NCBI RefSeq assembly: GCF_001676875.1
Contig: NZ_JYKA01000007.1
Location: 158,963-222,962 of the forward strand
Length of the DNA: 64,000 nucleotides
Origin: Chromobacterium subtsugae
Lineage (GTDB): Bacteria; Pseudomonadota; Gammaproteobacteria; Burkholderiales; Chromobacteriaceae
Reading direction: 5' to 3'
The translations under genes and the position numbers were made by a program. The notes under the pieces were generated by a model. The model was given only the letters and a program-made list of their open reading frames with translations, ran no database searches and was not told the DNA's origin. How positions within the stretch are numbered: the stretch's first letter is position 1; every line of letters starts with the position of its first letter. Shown piece after piece: positions 12,119-20,336 of the stretch.

Positions 12119-12736
12119 ATGCTGCGTATTCTCGGCCGTACCAGTTCCATCAATGTGCGCAAGGTGTTGTGGACCTGCCACGAGATCGGCATCGACTACC
12201 AACGCGAAGACTGGGGCCGCGGCTTTCAGCCCACCAGCAGCCCGGAATTCCTGGCGCTCAATCCGCATGGGTTGATCCCGGTGGTGGTGGACGGCGATAC
12301 CGTGCTGAGCGAATCCAACACCATCTGCCGCTACCTGGCCGCCAAGCACGGCCGCCACGACCTGTTGCCGCAAAACCCGGCCGCGCGCGCCCAGGTGGAG
12401 CGGTGGATGGACTGGCAGGCCGCCGATCTGAACCCCGCCTGGATATACGCCTTCCACGCCCTCAGCCGCAACAGCCCCGACCACCAGGATCCGGCGAGCA
12501 TCGCCGCCAGCGTGGCGGCGTGGAAAAAGCAGATGGCGGTGCTGGAGTCGCAACTGGGCGATGGATGGATATGGGGCGATGCGTTCACCTTGGCCGACAT
12601 CTCGCTGGGTCTGTCGGTGCAGCGCTGGCTGCTGACGCCGTTCGACAAGCCGCGGTTGCCGGCGGTGGAGGCTTATTACCAGCGGCTGCGCCAACGCCCG
12701 GCCTACCTTACCCACGGCAGCGACGGCGTGGCCTGA
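12119..12736 (+). CDS. Glutathione S-transferase family protein
   Basis: A 205-residue soluble GST. The N-terminal thioredoxin-like domain contains the cis-proline strand (NPHGLIPVVVDGD) and the glutathione-binding LSESNTICRYLA (Glu-Ser pair). The C-terminal helical domain carries the FTLADISLGLSVQRW capping motif (N-capping box, usually FTxAD). GSTs of this type conjugate or reduce electrophiles with glutathione in the cytoplasm; the substrate cannot be deduced. An O-methyltransferase follows after 38 bases on the same strand and may be co-transcribed. Length is normal for the family. Confidence 0.9.
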   Translation: MLRILGRTSSINVRKVLWTCHEIGIDYQREDWGRGFQPTSSPEFLALNPHGLIPVVVDGDTVLSESNTICRYLAAKHGRHDLLPQNPAARAQVERWMDWQAADLNPAWIYAFHALSRNSPDHQDPASIAASVAAWKKQMAVLESQLGDGWIWGDAFTLADISLGLSVQRWLLTPFDKPRLPAVEAYYQRLRQRPAYLTHGSDGVA

Positions 12737-12774
12737 GGCCGGCCGAGGCCCGATGCCAGACAAGGAGACAAACC

Positions 12775-13443
12775 ATGTCGGACAAGCAATGGAATGAAGT
12801 GGACGATTATTTCAGCCGCAGCCTGGTCCAGCAGGACGCCGCGCTGGAAGCGGCGCTGGCCGACAGCGCCGCCGCCGGCCTGCCGGCCATCAACGTGGCG
12901 CCCAACCAGGGCAAGTTTCTCCATTTGCTGGCGCGCATCCACGGCGCGCGGCGGATTCTGGAGATCGGCACGCTGGGCGGCTACAGCGCCATCTGGCTGG
13001 CGCGGGCGCTGCCGGCGGACGGCCGGCTGGTGACGCTGGAGTACGATCCCAGGCACGCGGAAGTGGCCGCCGCCAACCTGGCGCGCGCCGGCCAGGCCGC
13101 CAAGACGGAGATCCGCCAGGGCGCGGCGCTGGATAGCCTGGCGCAGCTGATCGCGGAAGGCGCGGCGCCGTTCGACCTGATCTTCATCGACGCCGACAAG
13201 CCCAACAATCCGCATTACCTGGAAATGGCGCTGCGGCTGTCGCGGCCGGGCACCGTGATCGTCGGCGACAACGTGGTGCGCCAGGGCGAGGTGGCCAACG
13301 CCGGCAGCGTCGACCCGGCGGTGCAGGGCACGCGCCGCTTCATCGAGCTGCTGGGCGCCAATCCGCGCCTGTCCGCCACCGCGCTGCAGACGGTGGGCGG
13401 CAAGGGTTACGACGGCTTCGCGCTGGCGATTGTGGAGGCCTAG
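12775..13443 (+). CDS. Class I SAM-dependent O-methyltransferase (CCoAOMT-like)
   Basis: A 222-residue methyltransferase of the Methyltransf_3 family, which methylates catechol-type hydroxyls using S-adenosylmethionine and usually a divalent metal. Visible motifs: the SAM-binding EIGTLGGYSAIWLARALP (about 61-78), the acidic FIDADKPNNPHY containing metal-ligand Asp, and GTVIVGDNVV with the third metal-site residues. ATG 12775 follows AAGGAGACAAACC, a good ribosome binding site, and sits 38 bases after the GST gene. Its end abuts the LysR remnant on the opposite strand. Physiological substrate unknown. Confidence 0.92.
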   Translation: MSDKQWNEVDDYFSRSLVQQDAALEAALADSAAAGLPAINVAPNQGKFLHLLARIHGARRILEIGTLGGYSAIWLARALPADGRLVTLEYDPRHAEVAAANLARAGQAAKTEIRQGAALDSLAQLIAEGAAPFDLIFIDADKPNNPHYLEMALRLSRPGTVIVGDNVVRQGEVANAGSVDPAVQGTRRFIELLGANPRLSATALQTVGGKGYDGFALAIVEA

Positions 13444-13717
13444 GCGAGCACATTGGCCGCCATGTAGTCGATGAAGGCGCGCAGCTTGGGCGGCATCCGC
13501 GGCGTGGCCGGCCACAGCAGGTAGAGATTGCCGCTGCGCCGCACCGCCGGCGCGTCCAGCCTGAGCAAGGCGCCGGACGCGAGCTCGCGGTGGATGGAGA
13601 AATCGGGCAGGCAGGCGATGCCCATGCCGCGCGCGGCCAGCTCGATCAAGGCCTCGCCGGTATTGCATATGGCCTTGGACGCATTGCGCAGGCGCGCCCA
13701 TGAGGAACCGGAGGCTT
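13440..13717 (-). pseudogene. Truncated LysR-type regulator, C-terminal remnant
   Basis: The minus strand encodes a typical end of a LysR effector domain: LRNASKAICNTGEALIELAARGMG, then IACLPDFSIHRELASGALL and a closing LRAFIDYMAANVLA. An in-frame TAA lies at about 13718-13720 and no HTH domain or N-terminal half is present; the next gene upstream is the unrelated EAL protein. Only about 90 residues survive, so a DNA-binding regulator cannot be made. It was probably left behind by a deletion or rearrangement. The stop codon overlaps the end of the O-methyltransferase gene by a few bases, as in a once-divergent or convergent pair. Confidence 0.7.
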
Positions 13718-13812
13718 ACACGAATCCCACCAATGAGGCTGGTGGAGTGACAGCCCCGTAACGCGGCTTGGCCGCAGGCGATACACGCGGCTCCCCAATA
13801 AACCGCCGCGCG

Positions 13813-14592
13813 CTACAGCTGGCGAGCCACAGCCAGCTCGCCCGGCCGCCCCAGGTAATAGCCCTGATATAGCTCGACGCCCAGCGCGCGCATCGCCTCC
13901 AGCTGCTCGGCGGTTTCGATTCCTTCGATCAGCATGCGGCTGCCGATCTGCCAGCCGAATTCCAGCAGCGCCGGCAGCCGGCTGGTTTCGCCGGCCATGT
14001 GATCGAGCAGCAGGCTGCGGTCTATCTTGATGATGTCCGGGGACAGCTCGCCCATCTTGTCGCGGCGGGCGGGCAGCGCGCCGAAGTCGTCCACCGCCAG
14101 GCCGAAGCCCATTTCCGCCGCGTGGCGCATGCCGTTCAGCAGCGGCTGGCCGTGGTGTTCCACCTCGAACTCCGGCAGCTCGAAGATCACGCCGCCGCTG
14201 TCCAGCTCCACGCTTTGCAGCATATTGTTCAACAGCGGCAGATGGGTGCGGCCGCTCTGGTCCTGCTGCACGGTGGCGGGCATCAGGTTCAGGCACAGGC
14301 AGCCGCTCTGGCTGCTTTGGGCGAAGTTGCGCACGTGGATCAGCCGCGCCAGGCGGTCGGCCTCCAGCGCCATCTCCGGCGCTTGCGCGGCGAGAAAACG
14401 GTCGGGCGCGTGCCATTCGCCGCCCTCGTCCACCACGCGCAGCAGCGCCTCGTGGCCGAACAGGCTGCCGCCCTTGTAGAAAATGGGCTGGAACGCGCTC
14501 AACAGGCGGTAGCCGGCCAGGCTGGCGCAGTAGCGGCCGGAAGCGTCGCGGTACAGCATGCTGCCCGCCTGCGCGCCGAGAGTGGGCTGCAT
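13813..14592 (-). CDS. EAL-domain protein (cyclic-di-GMP phosphodiesterase)
   Basis: A 259-residue stand-alone EAL domain without sensor or membrane segment. It would hydrolyse cyclic di-GMP to pGpG in the cytoplasm. Catalytic signatures seem intact: HEALLR (Glu48, the E of EAL), LNLMPATV (metal-ligand Asn), VIFELPEFE (Glu), VDDFGAL (tandem Asp), IKIDRSLL (Lys), GIETAEQ (Glu) and ELYQGYYLGRP (Gln). ELPE in place of ELTE and DDFGAL in place of DDFGTG are mild departures. ATG 14592 lies beside a CTGGGAGAG-like ribosome site. It is separated from glpR upstream by about 116 bases and may have its own promoter. Confidence 0.88.
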   Translation of the reverse strand: MQPTLGAQAGSMLYRDASGRYCASLAGYRLLSAFQPIFYKGGSLFGHEALLRVVDEGGEWHAPDRFLAAQAPEMALEADRLARLIHVRNFAQSSQSGCLCLNLMPATVQQDQSGRTHLPLLNNMLQSVELDSGGVIFELPEFEVEHHGQPLLNGMRHAAEMGFGLAVDDFGALPARRDKMGELSPDIIKIDRSLLLDHMAGETSRLPALLEFGWQIGSRMLIEGIETAEQLEAMRALGVELYQGYYLGRPGELAVARQL

Positions 14593-14708
14593 CGCGCACC
14601 TGCCTGGGAGAGAGGACGATGTTTCAGCATAGCAAAAACACCTAGCGAAATGAGAACCGCTAATGAAAGCTTGCAGAGTATCCGGCCCTGCGCGCGGGCC
14701 GGCGGGCC

Positions 14709-15473
14709 TCATTCCGCGATGTGCAGCTGGGTGCCGGCCTCCTGCATCAGCCGGGCGATGGCCGGCGGCACCGGCTTGTCGGTGAACAGCGCGGCGATCT
14801 GGTTCAGCCGGCCCAGCTCCACCAGCGCCGGGCGGTCGAACTTGCTGTGGTCGGCCGCCAGGAACACCTGGCGCGACTGCTGGATGATGGCCTCGGTGGT
14901 GCGCACTTCGCGGTAGTCGTAGTCGCGCAGCGTGCCGTCGGATTCGATGCTGGACACGCCGATGATGCCGTAGTCGACGCGGAACTGGCGGATCATCTGC
15001 ACTGTCGCCTCGCCGGTCAGGCCGCGGTCGCGTTTCCTCAGCGAGCCGCCCAGCACGATGACTTCGCAGTCCGGGTAATCGCACATCTGCTCGGCCACGT
15101 GCAGATTGTTGGTGATCACCCTGAGGCCGCGGTGGCGGTGCAGCGCCTTGGCCACTTCCTCGGTGGTGGTGCCCAGATTGATGAACAAGGACGCGTTGTC
15201 CGGGATGTGGCGAACCAGGCTGGCGGCGATGCGGCGCTTTTCCTCTATGCACAGTACCTGGCGCGCCTGGTAGGCGACGTTTTCCACGCTGGATAGCACG
15301 CTGGCGCCGCCGTGGTAGCGCTGCAGCTGCTGGTGCTCGGCCAGCAGCGCGATGTCGCGGCGTATGGTCTGGCGGGTGACGGCGAAATGCTCGGCCAGCT
15401 TCTCCACGCTGACATAGCTGTCGCGCCTGACCATGTCCAGCAGTTCTTGTTGTCTTTGATTCAGGATCAGCAT
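14709..15473 (-). CDS. glpR: DeoR-family repressor, GlpR-like
   Basis: A 254-residue regulator (E. coli GlpR 252). The N-terminal winged HTH has RQQELLDMVRRDSYVSVEKL and TRQTIRRDI. The C-terminal sugar-phosphate sensor domain has LFINLGTTTEEVAKAL, ITNNLHVAEQM, VLGGSLRKRDRGLTGEA and AADHSKFDRPALVELG, all hallmarks of the GlpR/DeoR sensor that binds glycerol-3-phosphate or similar. No glpD, glpK or glpF lies in the window. Its neighbour is an FAD oxidoreductase, which it may control. Assignment as GlpR rather than another DeoR repressor rests on overall similarity and is moderately sure. Confidence 0.82.
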   Translation of the reverse strand: MLILNQRQQELLDMVRRDSYVSVEKLAEHFAVTRQTIRRDIALLAEHQQLQRYHGGASVLSSVENVAYQARQVLCIEEKRRIAASLVRHIPDNASLFINLGTTTEEVAKALHRHRGLRVITNNLHVAEQMCDYPDCEVIVLGGSLRKRDRGLTGEATVQMIRQFRVDYGIIGVSSIESDGTLRDYDYREVRTTEAIIQQSRQVFLAADHSKFDRPALVELGRLNQIAALFTDKPVPPAIARLMQEAGTQLHIAE

Positions 15474-15517
15474 GCTAGTTGGATTCTCCCTTTGCCGGGA
15501 ATTGTAAGCGATTTGCT

Positions 15518-16609
15518 CTAATCGATCAGCGCTCGCGCCGCGTCGGCGATGGCGAGGCAGCTGGTCAGGCCCGGCGATTCGATGCCGAACAGGTTGACCA
15601 GTCCCTTCGCGCCGTGGACTGCCGGCCCCTGGATGATGAAGTCGGCGTCCGGCTGGCCGGGGCCGGCGATCTTGGCGCGGATGCCGGCGTAGCCGGGCGA
15701 CAGCGCGCCGTCCGGCAGTTGCGGCCACCAGGCGCGCACCGCGCGGTAGAAGGCTTCCGCCCGCGCCGGGTCCACCCGGTAATCGACGCCGTCCAGCCAT
15801 TCCACATCCGGGCCGAAGCGCGCCTGGCCGGAGAGGTCCAGCGTCAGGTGGCTGCCCAGGCCGCCGGCTTCCGGCAGCGGGTAGATCAGCCGCGAGAACG
15901 GCGCGCGGCCCTGCAGCGAGAAATACACGCCGCGCGCGTAATGGGCTTGGGGGATGGCCTCCGGCGGCAGGCCCGCGAGGGCGCGGGCGACATCCGGCGC
16001 GAACAGGCCGGCGGCGTTGACTACCCGGCTGGCCAGGATTTCCATGCCGGCGACGCGCAATACGATGCCGTCCGGCGTAATCTCGCCGCTCTCCAGTGGC
16101 GATTCCAGCGCCAGCTGCGCGCCGGCCGCCTCGGCGTCGCCCAGCAGCGCCAGCATCAGCGCGTGGCTGTCGACGATGCCGGTAGACGGCGACAGCAGCG
16201 CGGCGGCGCAATCCAGCGCCGGCTCCAGCGCGCGGGCCTCGTCCGCCGTCAGCCGCTGGATGTCGGCCACGCCGTTGGCGCGCGCTTGCTTCTCCAGCGC
16301 GGCCAGTTTGGCCAATTGCCCGGCATGGCTGGCGACGATCAGCTTGCCCAGCCGCTGGTGCGGTATGGCGCGCTCGGCGCAGTAGCGGTACAGCGCGTCG
16401 CGGCCGGCCAGGCACAGCTTCGCCTTCAGGCTGCCGGCCGGGTAGTACAGGCCGGCGTGGATCACCTCGCTGTTGCGGCTGGACGCGTGCTGGCCTATCG
16501 CCTGCTCCGCCTCCACGATTACCACTTCGCGGCCGTTCTCGGCCAGCGCCTTGGCGACGGCCAGGCCCACCACGCCGGCGCCGACCACCACGGTATCGAT
16601 TCTGTCCAT
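15518..16609 (-). CDS. FAD-dependent oxidoreductase, L-2-hydroxyglutarate dehydrogenase family
   Basis: A 363-residue DAO-superfamily flavoprotein. The N-terminal dinucleotide fold is [19 protein letters not shown], and the family signature [15 protein letters not shown] follows at about 43-57, typical of L2HGDH/LhgO-type enzymes. The C-terminal FAD-closing segment is [20 protein letters not shown]. It would oxidise a 2-hydroxyacid and pass electrons to an acceptor. Members of this clade lacking a membrane domain have varied substrates. It sits 13 bases after the GNAT gene and 44 bases before glpR, so probably one transcript. Substrate assignment as L-2-hydroxyglutarate is only possible, not shown. 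Confidence 0.82.
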   Translation of the reverse strand: MDRIDTVVVGAGVVGLAVAKALAENGREVVIVEAEQAIGQHASSRNSEVIHAGLYYPAGSLKAKLCLAGRDALYRYCAERAIPHQRLGKLIVASHAGQLAKLAALEKQARANGVADIQRLTADEARALEPALDCAAALLSPSTGIVDSHALMLALLGDAEAAGAQLALESPLESGEITPDGIVLRVAGMEILASRVVNAAGLFAPDVARALAGLPPEAIPQAHYARGVYFSLQGRAPFSRLIYPLPEAGGLGSHLTLDLSGQARFGPDVEWLDGVDYRVDPARAEAFYRAVRAWWPQLPDGALSPGYAGIRAKIAGPGQPDADFIIQGPAVHGAKGLVNLFGIESPGLTSCLAIADAARALID

Positions 16610-16622
16610 GTCGCGTCCTTAA

Positions 16623-17141
16623 TCAGGCCGGGCGCAGCGCGCGGCGCATGGCGATGCGCTGCCGCAGGCCGGCTGCGCTTTCCGCCGCCAGCCGCGCGGC
16701 CAGCGCCGAGCCGGCCGCCGGCGCGTGCTCGGCGTAGCCGTGGCGGTGGTAAAACGGCGCGTTCCACGGCAGGTGGGCAAAGGTGGTCAGCGTGACGGCG
16801 GCGAAGCCGGCGCCTTCGCCGTGGGCGGCGACTTGCGCCAGCAGCGCGGCGCCGATGCCGCGGCGCGCGTGCGCCGGGTCGACGTCCATTTCGGCCAGAT
16901 GCAGCTGGCCGTCGACGATTTCGGCCATGGCGAAGCCGACGGCGCGGCCGTCTTGCTCCGCCGTCCATAGCAGGCCGGCGTCGGCGGCCGCGCGCAGCGC
17001 CGCCTCGGGCAGCGTGCGCGCGCGCAGCGCCAAGGGCAGGTCGGCCGGAGAGAACAGCCGCGCGGCCAGGCTTTCTATCTCGGCCAGGCGGGAAAAATCG
17101 GCGCTTCGGGCCGGGCGGATGACGAGATCGGCAATCAGCAT
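16623..17141 (-). CDS. GNAT-family N-acetyltransferase
   Basis: A 172-residue GCN5-related acetyltransferase. The acetyl-CoA-binding motif A is MDVDPAHARRGIGAALLAQV (about 90-109; R-x-x-G-x-G/A pattern), preceded by the strand LHLAEM and followed by motif B WNAPFYHRHGYAEH. The target molecule is unknown. ATG 17141 overlaps the last 7 bases of the MocR gene, which indicates translational coupling; a longer reading upstream is just the shadow of that gene. Co-transcribed with cupin, MocR and the FAD oxidoreductase. Confidence 0.88.
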   Translation of the reverse strand: MLIADLVIRPARSADFSRLAEIESLAARLFSPADLPLALRARTLPEAALRAAADAGLLWTAEQDGRAVGFAMAEIVDGQLHLAEMDVDPAHARRGIGAALLAQVAAHGEGAGFAAVTLTTFAHLPWNAPFYHRHGYAEHAPAAGSALAARLAAESAAGLRQRIAMRRALRPA

Positions 17142-18559
17142 GGGCTCCTCAATTGTTCGGCGGCCAGTTGCCCCAGCCGGGCGATGGCCTGTTGTTGCGC
17201 CGCGTCCCAGGGCTGGCCGAAGTTCAGCCGCAGGCAGTGGCGAAAGCGCGGCTCGGCAGAGAACAGCATGCCGGGGGCGAAGCTGATCGATTCTCGCAGC
17301 GCCGCCTCCAGCAGCCGGCCGCTGTCCAGGCCCTCCGGTCCTTCCACCCACAGCAATAGTCCGCCTTGCGGCCGCCGCAGCCGGGTGCCGCGCGGAAAGG
17401 CCGCCAGCACCGCGTCGGCCACTTGCTCCATCTGCCTGGCCAGCTGGCTGCGCAGGCGCTGGCTGATGCGGGCGTAGTCGCCGCTGGCCAACAGGTCGCT
17501 CAGCGTGCCCAAGAGCAGCGCCGGGCTGACCAGGCTGCTGCTGGCGCGCAGCCGCTCCAGCGCGGCGTGGCGGCGGCCGCCGGACAGCCAGCCCAGCCGG
17601 AACGACGGCGCCAGGCTCTTGGTGAACGACGCGCAGTAGATCACGTCGCCGTCGCGGTCCCAGGCTTTCAGCGGCGTCGGCCGCGCCTCGTCGAAATGCA
17701 GCTCGCCGAACACGTCATCCTCGATAATGGCCACGCCGTGGCGGCGCGCCAGCGCCAGCAGCCGTTTTTTATTGTCGTCCGGCATCAAGGCGCCGGTGGG
17801 ATTCTGGTAATTGGTCACCGTCACCAGGCAGCGCACCGGCGGGCCGTATTGCAGCGCGAACTCCAGCGCCTCCAGCGACAGGCCGGCGTCCGGCGTGCAG
17901 GGAATCTCCAGCGCCTTCAGCCCCAGCGCCGCCAGCGTCTGCAGCAGGCCGAAGTACACCGGCGTCTCCACCGCCACCGTGTCGCCGGGGCGGGCCAGGT
18001 GGCGCAGCGCCAGGCTGATGCCTTCGGTGATGCCGTTGCAGAACAGGATTTCGTCCGACGGTATCGCCAACTGCCAGCCGGCGGCCAGCTGGCGCAGTTG
18101 CTCGCATAGCCGGTCGTGCTGGCTGGCCGGCAGATAGGCGCCGATCAGCTCCGGCCGCTGCTGCAACGCGTTTTGCAGCCGGCGCGCCAGCTCCGCCGAC
18201 GGGTACAAACAGTGGTGGGCTTCGGCCATGTGCAGCTGCACCGCCACATTGGAGGCGGATAAGGCCACCAGCTGCGACATGCGGCTGTCCACCTCCACCA
18301 GCGTGGCCGGCGAGGGCAGCGCCTTGTCCGGCTTGCCGGCGGCCGAGGCCGGCGGCAGCGCGGCGAAGAAGCCGGCGCGCGGCCGCGCCACCACCCGCTG
18401 CCGCTGTTCCAGCCAGCGGTAGGCGGCCAGCGCGGTCAGGCTGTTGACGCCATGGTTTTCAGCTAGCTGGCGCACCGAGGGCAGCCGGCTGCCGGGCGGA
18501 AACTCGCCGGCGTCGAGCCGGGTTTGCAGTTGGCGGGCGATGTCCTGGTATTGCGGCAT
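17135..18559 (-). CDS. MocR/PdxR-type GntR regulator with aminotransferase domain
   Basis: A 474-residue fusion. The N-terminal GntR winged helix (residues 1-65) includes FPPGSRLPSVRQLAENHGVN. A long linker leads to a fold-type I PLP aminotransferase domain with FCNGITEGISLAL, TNYQNPTGALMPDD, IIEDDVFGEL and the PLP Lys motif SFTKSLAPSFRLGW near 310. Such proteins use PLP or an aminated ligand as effector and usually control a neighbouring gene. The likely target here is the cupin-MocR-GNAT-oxidase operon: the cupin stop lies 4 bases upstream of its ATG. No pdxST is nearby, so it is not assigned as PdxR. Confidence 0.9.
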   Translation of the reverse strand: MPQYQDIARQLQTRLDAGEFPPGSRLPSVRQLAENHGVNSLTALAAYRWLEQRQRVVARPRAGFFAALPPASAAGKPDKALPSPATLVEVDSRMSQLVALSASNVAVQLHMAEAHHCLYPSAELARRLQNALQQRPELIGAYLPASQHDRLCEQLRQLAAGWQLAIPSDEILFCNGITEGISLALRHLARPGDTVAVETPVYFGLLQTLAALGLKALEIPCTPDAGLSLEALEFALQYGPPVRCLVTVTNYQNPTGALMPDDNKKRLLALARRHGVAIIEDDVFGELHFDEARPTPLKAWDRDGDVIYCASFTKSLAPSFRLGWLSGGRRHAALERLRASSSLVSPALLLGTLSDLLASGDYARISQRLRSQLARQMEQVADAVLAAFPRGTRLRRPQGGLLLWVEGPEGLDSGRLLEAALRESISFAPGMLFSAEPRFRHCLRLNFGQPWDAAQQQAIARLGQLAAEQLRSPC

Positions 18560-18563
18560 GGGC

Positions 18564-18893
18564 TTAGTCGACGATGAACAGCTTGGCGCCTTGCGGCGCG
18601 CGGGAACGATGGGCCTCGGCGTGGTCCGCCACCTGGTAGCTCATGCCGGGCTTGAGGATGAAGACGCGGCCATCGTCCAGTTCGGTGTGCAGTTCGCCCT
18701 CCAGGCACAGCAGGATATGGCCCTTCTCGCACCAGTGGTCGGCCAGGTAGCCCGGCGTGTATTCCACCATCCGCACCCGGATGTCGCCGAACTGGCGGCT
18801 GCGCCAGTAGGCGCGGCCTTGTTCGCCAGGGTGTTCGGCGGCGGGAATATCCGCCCAGTCGGTGACGCCGAAGGGAATGCCGCTCAGCTGCAT
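18564..18893 (-). CDS. DHCW-motif cupin-fold protein
   Basis: A 109-residue single-domain cupin. The segment YLADHWCEKGHILLCLEGEL carries the D-H-W-C variant of the DHCW motif and the His/Glu metal ligands of cupin motif 1; VFILKPGMSYQVADHAEAHRS supplies motif 2. Small DHCW cupins are of unknown biochemical role and are often encoded next to regulators, as here. It is the first gene of the minus-strand run leading through MocR, GNAT and the FAD oxidoreductase. A 16-base palindrome sits 22 bases upstream of its ATG. Confidence 0.85.
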   Translation of the reverse strand: MQLSGIPFGVTDWADIPAAEHPGEQGRAYWRSRQFGDIRVRMVEYTPGYLADHWCEKGHILLCLEGELHTELDDGRVFILKPGMSYQVADHAEAHRSRAPQGAKLFIVD

Positions 18894-18914
18894 GCAAGTC
18901 TCCTGTGGGAGTGA

Positions 18915-18930
18915 CTGTTATATAGAACAG
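18915..18930 (-). promoter_or_regulatory. Palindrome in cupin/benE divergent gap, candidate operator
   Basis: CTGTTATATAGAACAG has perfect 5-base arms around an AT core. It lies in the 134-base gap between the divergent cupin operon and benE, where a MocR or other regulator could bind. The AT core could double as a -10 element. Regulatory function is inferred only from position. Confidence 0.35.
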
Positions 18931-19027
18931 ATAAGCCGCAGCATAAACTGTTTGGCCCAGCTGTGGGAGCGCGCGCTGCGCCGGCCGTGGCACGCTGGCG
19001 ACATTGGTTTTCATCAGGAGAGTCGCC

Positions 19028-20233
19028 ATGTGGCAAACCTTGCGGCGCGACGCTGCCCCCTCCGCCTTGCTGGCCGCCGTTCTGGCGCTGTTGGTCGGCT
19101 TTTCCGGCCCGTTTCTGATCATCGTCCATGCCGCGCAGTCGGCCGGGCTGTCGCAGGCGCAGCTGGCGTCCTGGGTGTGGGCGGTGTCCATCGGCTCCGG
19201 CGTGGCCGGGCTGTGGCTGAGCCTGCGTTGGAAAACGCCGGTGATCGCCGCCTGGAGCACGCCGGGCGCGGCGCTGCTGCTGGCCGGCCTGCCCGGCGTG
19301 CCGTATCCGGAGGCGGTGGGCGCCTTCCTCGCCGCCGCCGCCATCGTCACGCTGGTGGGCGCGAGCGGCTTGTTCGACCGGCTGATGGCGCTGTTCCCGC
19401 CGGCGCTGGCGGCGGCCCTGCTGGCCGGCATCCTGTTTCATTTCGTCGGCGAAGTGGTGGCCGAGGCGGCCGGCCATCTGGGCCTGGTGCTGACGATGGC
19501 GGGGCTGTTCTTCATCGGCCGCCGCTGGTTTCCGCGCTGGGGGCTGCTGGCCGCCATCGCCGCCGGCGCGGCCTTGTCGGCGGGCGAGCTGCACGCGCCG
19601 GCTGCCAGCGCCCTGTCCATCGTCGCGGTGCCGCTGTTCACCTGGCCGGCGTGGTCATGGTCCGCTTTCATCAACCTGGCCCTGCCGCTGGCGCTATTGG
19701 CGCTGACCAGCCAGTTCCTGCCCGGCATGGCGGTGCTGCGCGCCTTCGGCTACCAGGTGCCGGCGCGCTCGCCGGTGACCGCGCTGGGCTTGGCCTCGGT
19801 GCTCACCGCGCCGTTCGGCGGCCATGGCGTCACGCTGGCCGCCATCATCGCCGCCATCTGCACCGGGCCGGAGGCGCATCCGGACCGCAGCCGCCGCTAT
19901 GTGGCCGGCGTGTTCTGCGGGCTGATCTACATCGTCATGGGCGCGCTGGGCGGCGCGCTGGCGGCGCTGGCGCTGGCCCTGCCCAAGGCGCTGCTGGTGA
20001 CCGCGGCCGGCCTGGCGCTGTTCGGCACGCTGGCGTCGTCGCTGGGCGCGGCGCTGGCCGATGCCGAGCATAGGGAGTCGGCGCTGCTCACCTTCGTGGT
20101 GGCGGCTTCCGGCGTCAGCTTCGCCGGCCTGGGCGCGCCCTTGTGGGCGATGCTGGCCGGCGGCCTGCTGTGCCGGCTGTTGACTCCGGGCAAGTCCCCG
20201 GCGCAAAAGGCGGAAACGGCGGCGGCGCGCTAG
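19028..20233 (+). CDS. benE: Benzoate/H+ symporter family transporter (BenE)
   Basis: A 401-residue inner-membrane protein with about 12 hydrophobic helices, the usual size for BenE. Features include PFLIIVHAAQSAGL in the first helices, the AAWSTPGAALL re-entrant region and the APFGGHGVTLAAIIAAICTGPEAHPDRSRR signature, given here by its key parts GGHG, ICTG and HPD. BenE members import benzoate or related aromatic acids with protons. No benzoate degradation genes are visible, so the substrate is uncertain. ATG 19028 follows AGGAGAGTCGCC, a good ribosome site. Confidence 0.85.
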   Translation: MWQTLRRDAAPSALLAAVLALLVGFSGPFLIIVHAAQSAGLSQAQLASWVWAVSIGSGVAGLWLSLRWKTPVIAAWSTPGAALLLAGLPGVPYPEAVGAFLAAAAIVTLVGASGLFDRLMALFPPALAAALLAGILFHFVGEVVAEAAGHLGLVLTMAGLFFIGRRWFPRWGLLAAIAAGAALSAGELHAPAASALSIVAVPLFTWPAWSWSAFINLALPLALLALTSQFLPGMAVLRAFGYQVPARSPVTALGLASVLTAPFGGHGVTLAAIIAAICTGPEAHPDRSRRYVAGVFCGLIYIVMGALGGALAALALALPKALLVTAAGLALFGTLASSLGAALADAEHRESALLTFVVAASGVSFAGLGAPLWAMLAGGLLCRLLTPGKSPAQKAETAAAR

Positions 20234-20278
20234 GGTGGGCAGCTGGCCGGCCGGCGCGGCGCGTGATAAGTTAGGCGG

Positions 20279-20288
20279 TTGTATACAA
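20279..20288 (+). promoter_or_regulatory. TTGTATACAA palindrome upstream of aminopeptidase gene
   Basis: A perfect 10-base palindrome 48 bases before the aminopeptidase start codon. The TATACAAT it contains could serve as a -10 element, and the symmetric form resembles GntR-type half sites. Either role is inference. Confidence 0.3.
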
Positions 20289-20336
20289 TATCATCCGCGC
20301 GACGACCCGCCGCATCGCGCGCTCAAGGAGAAATGC

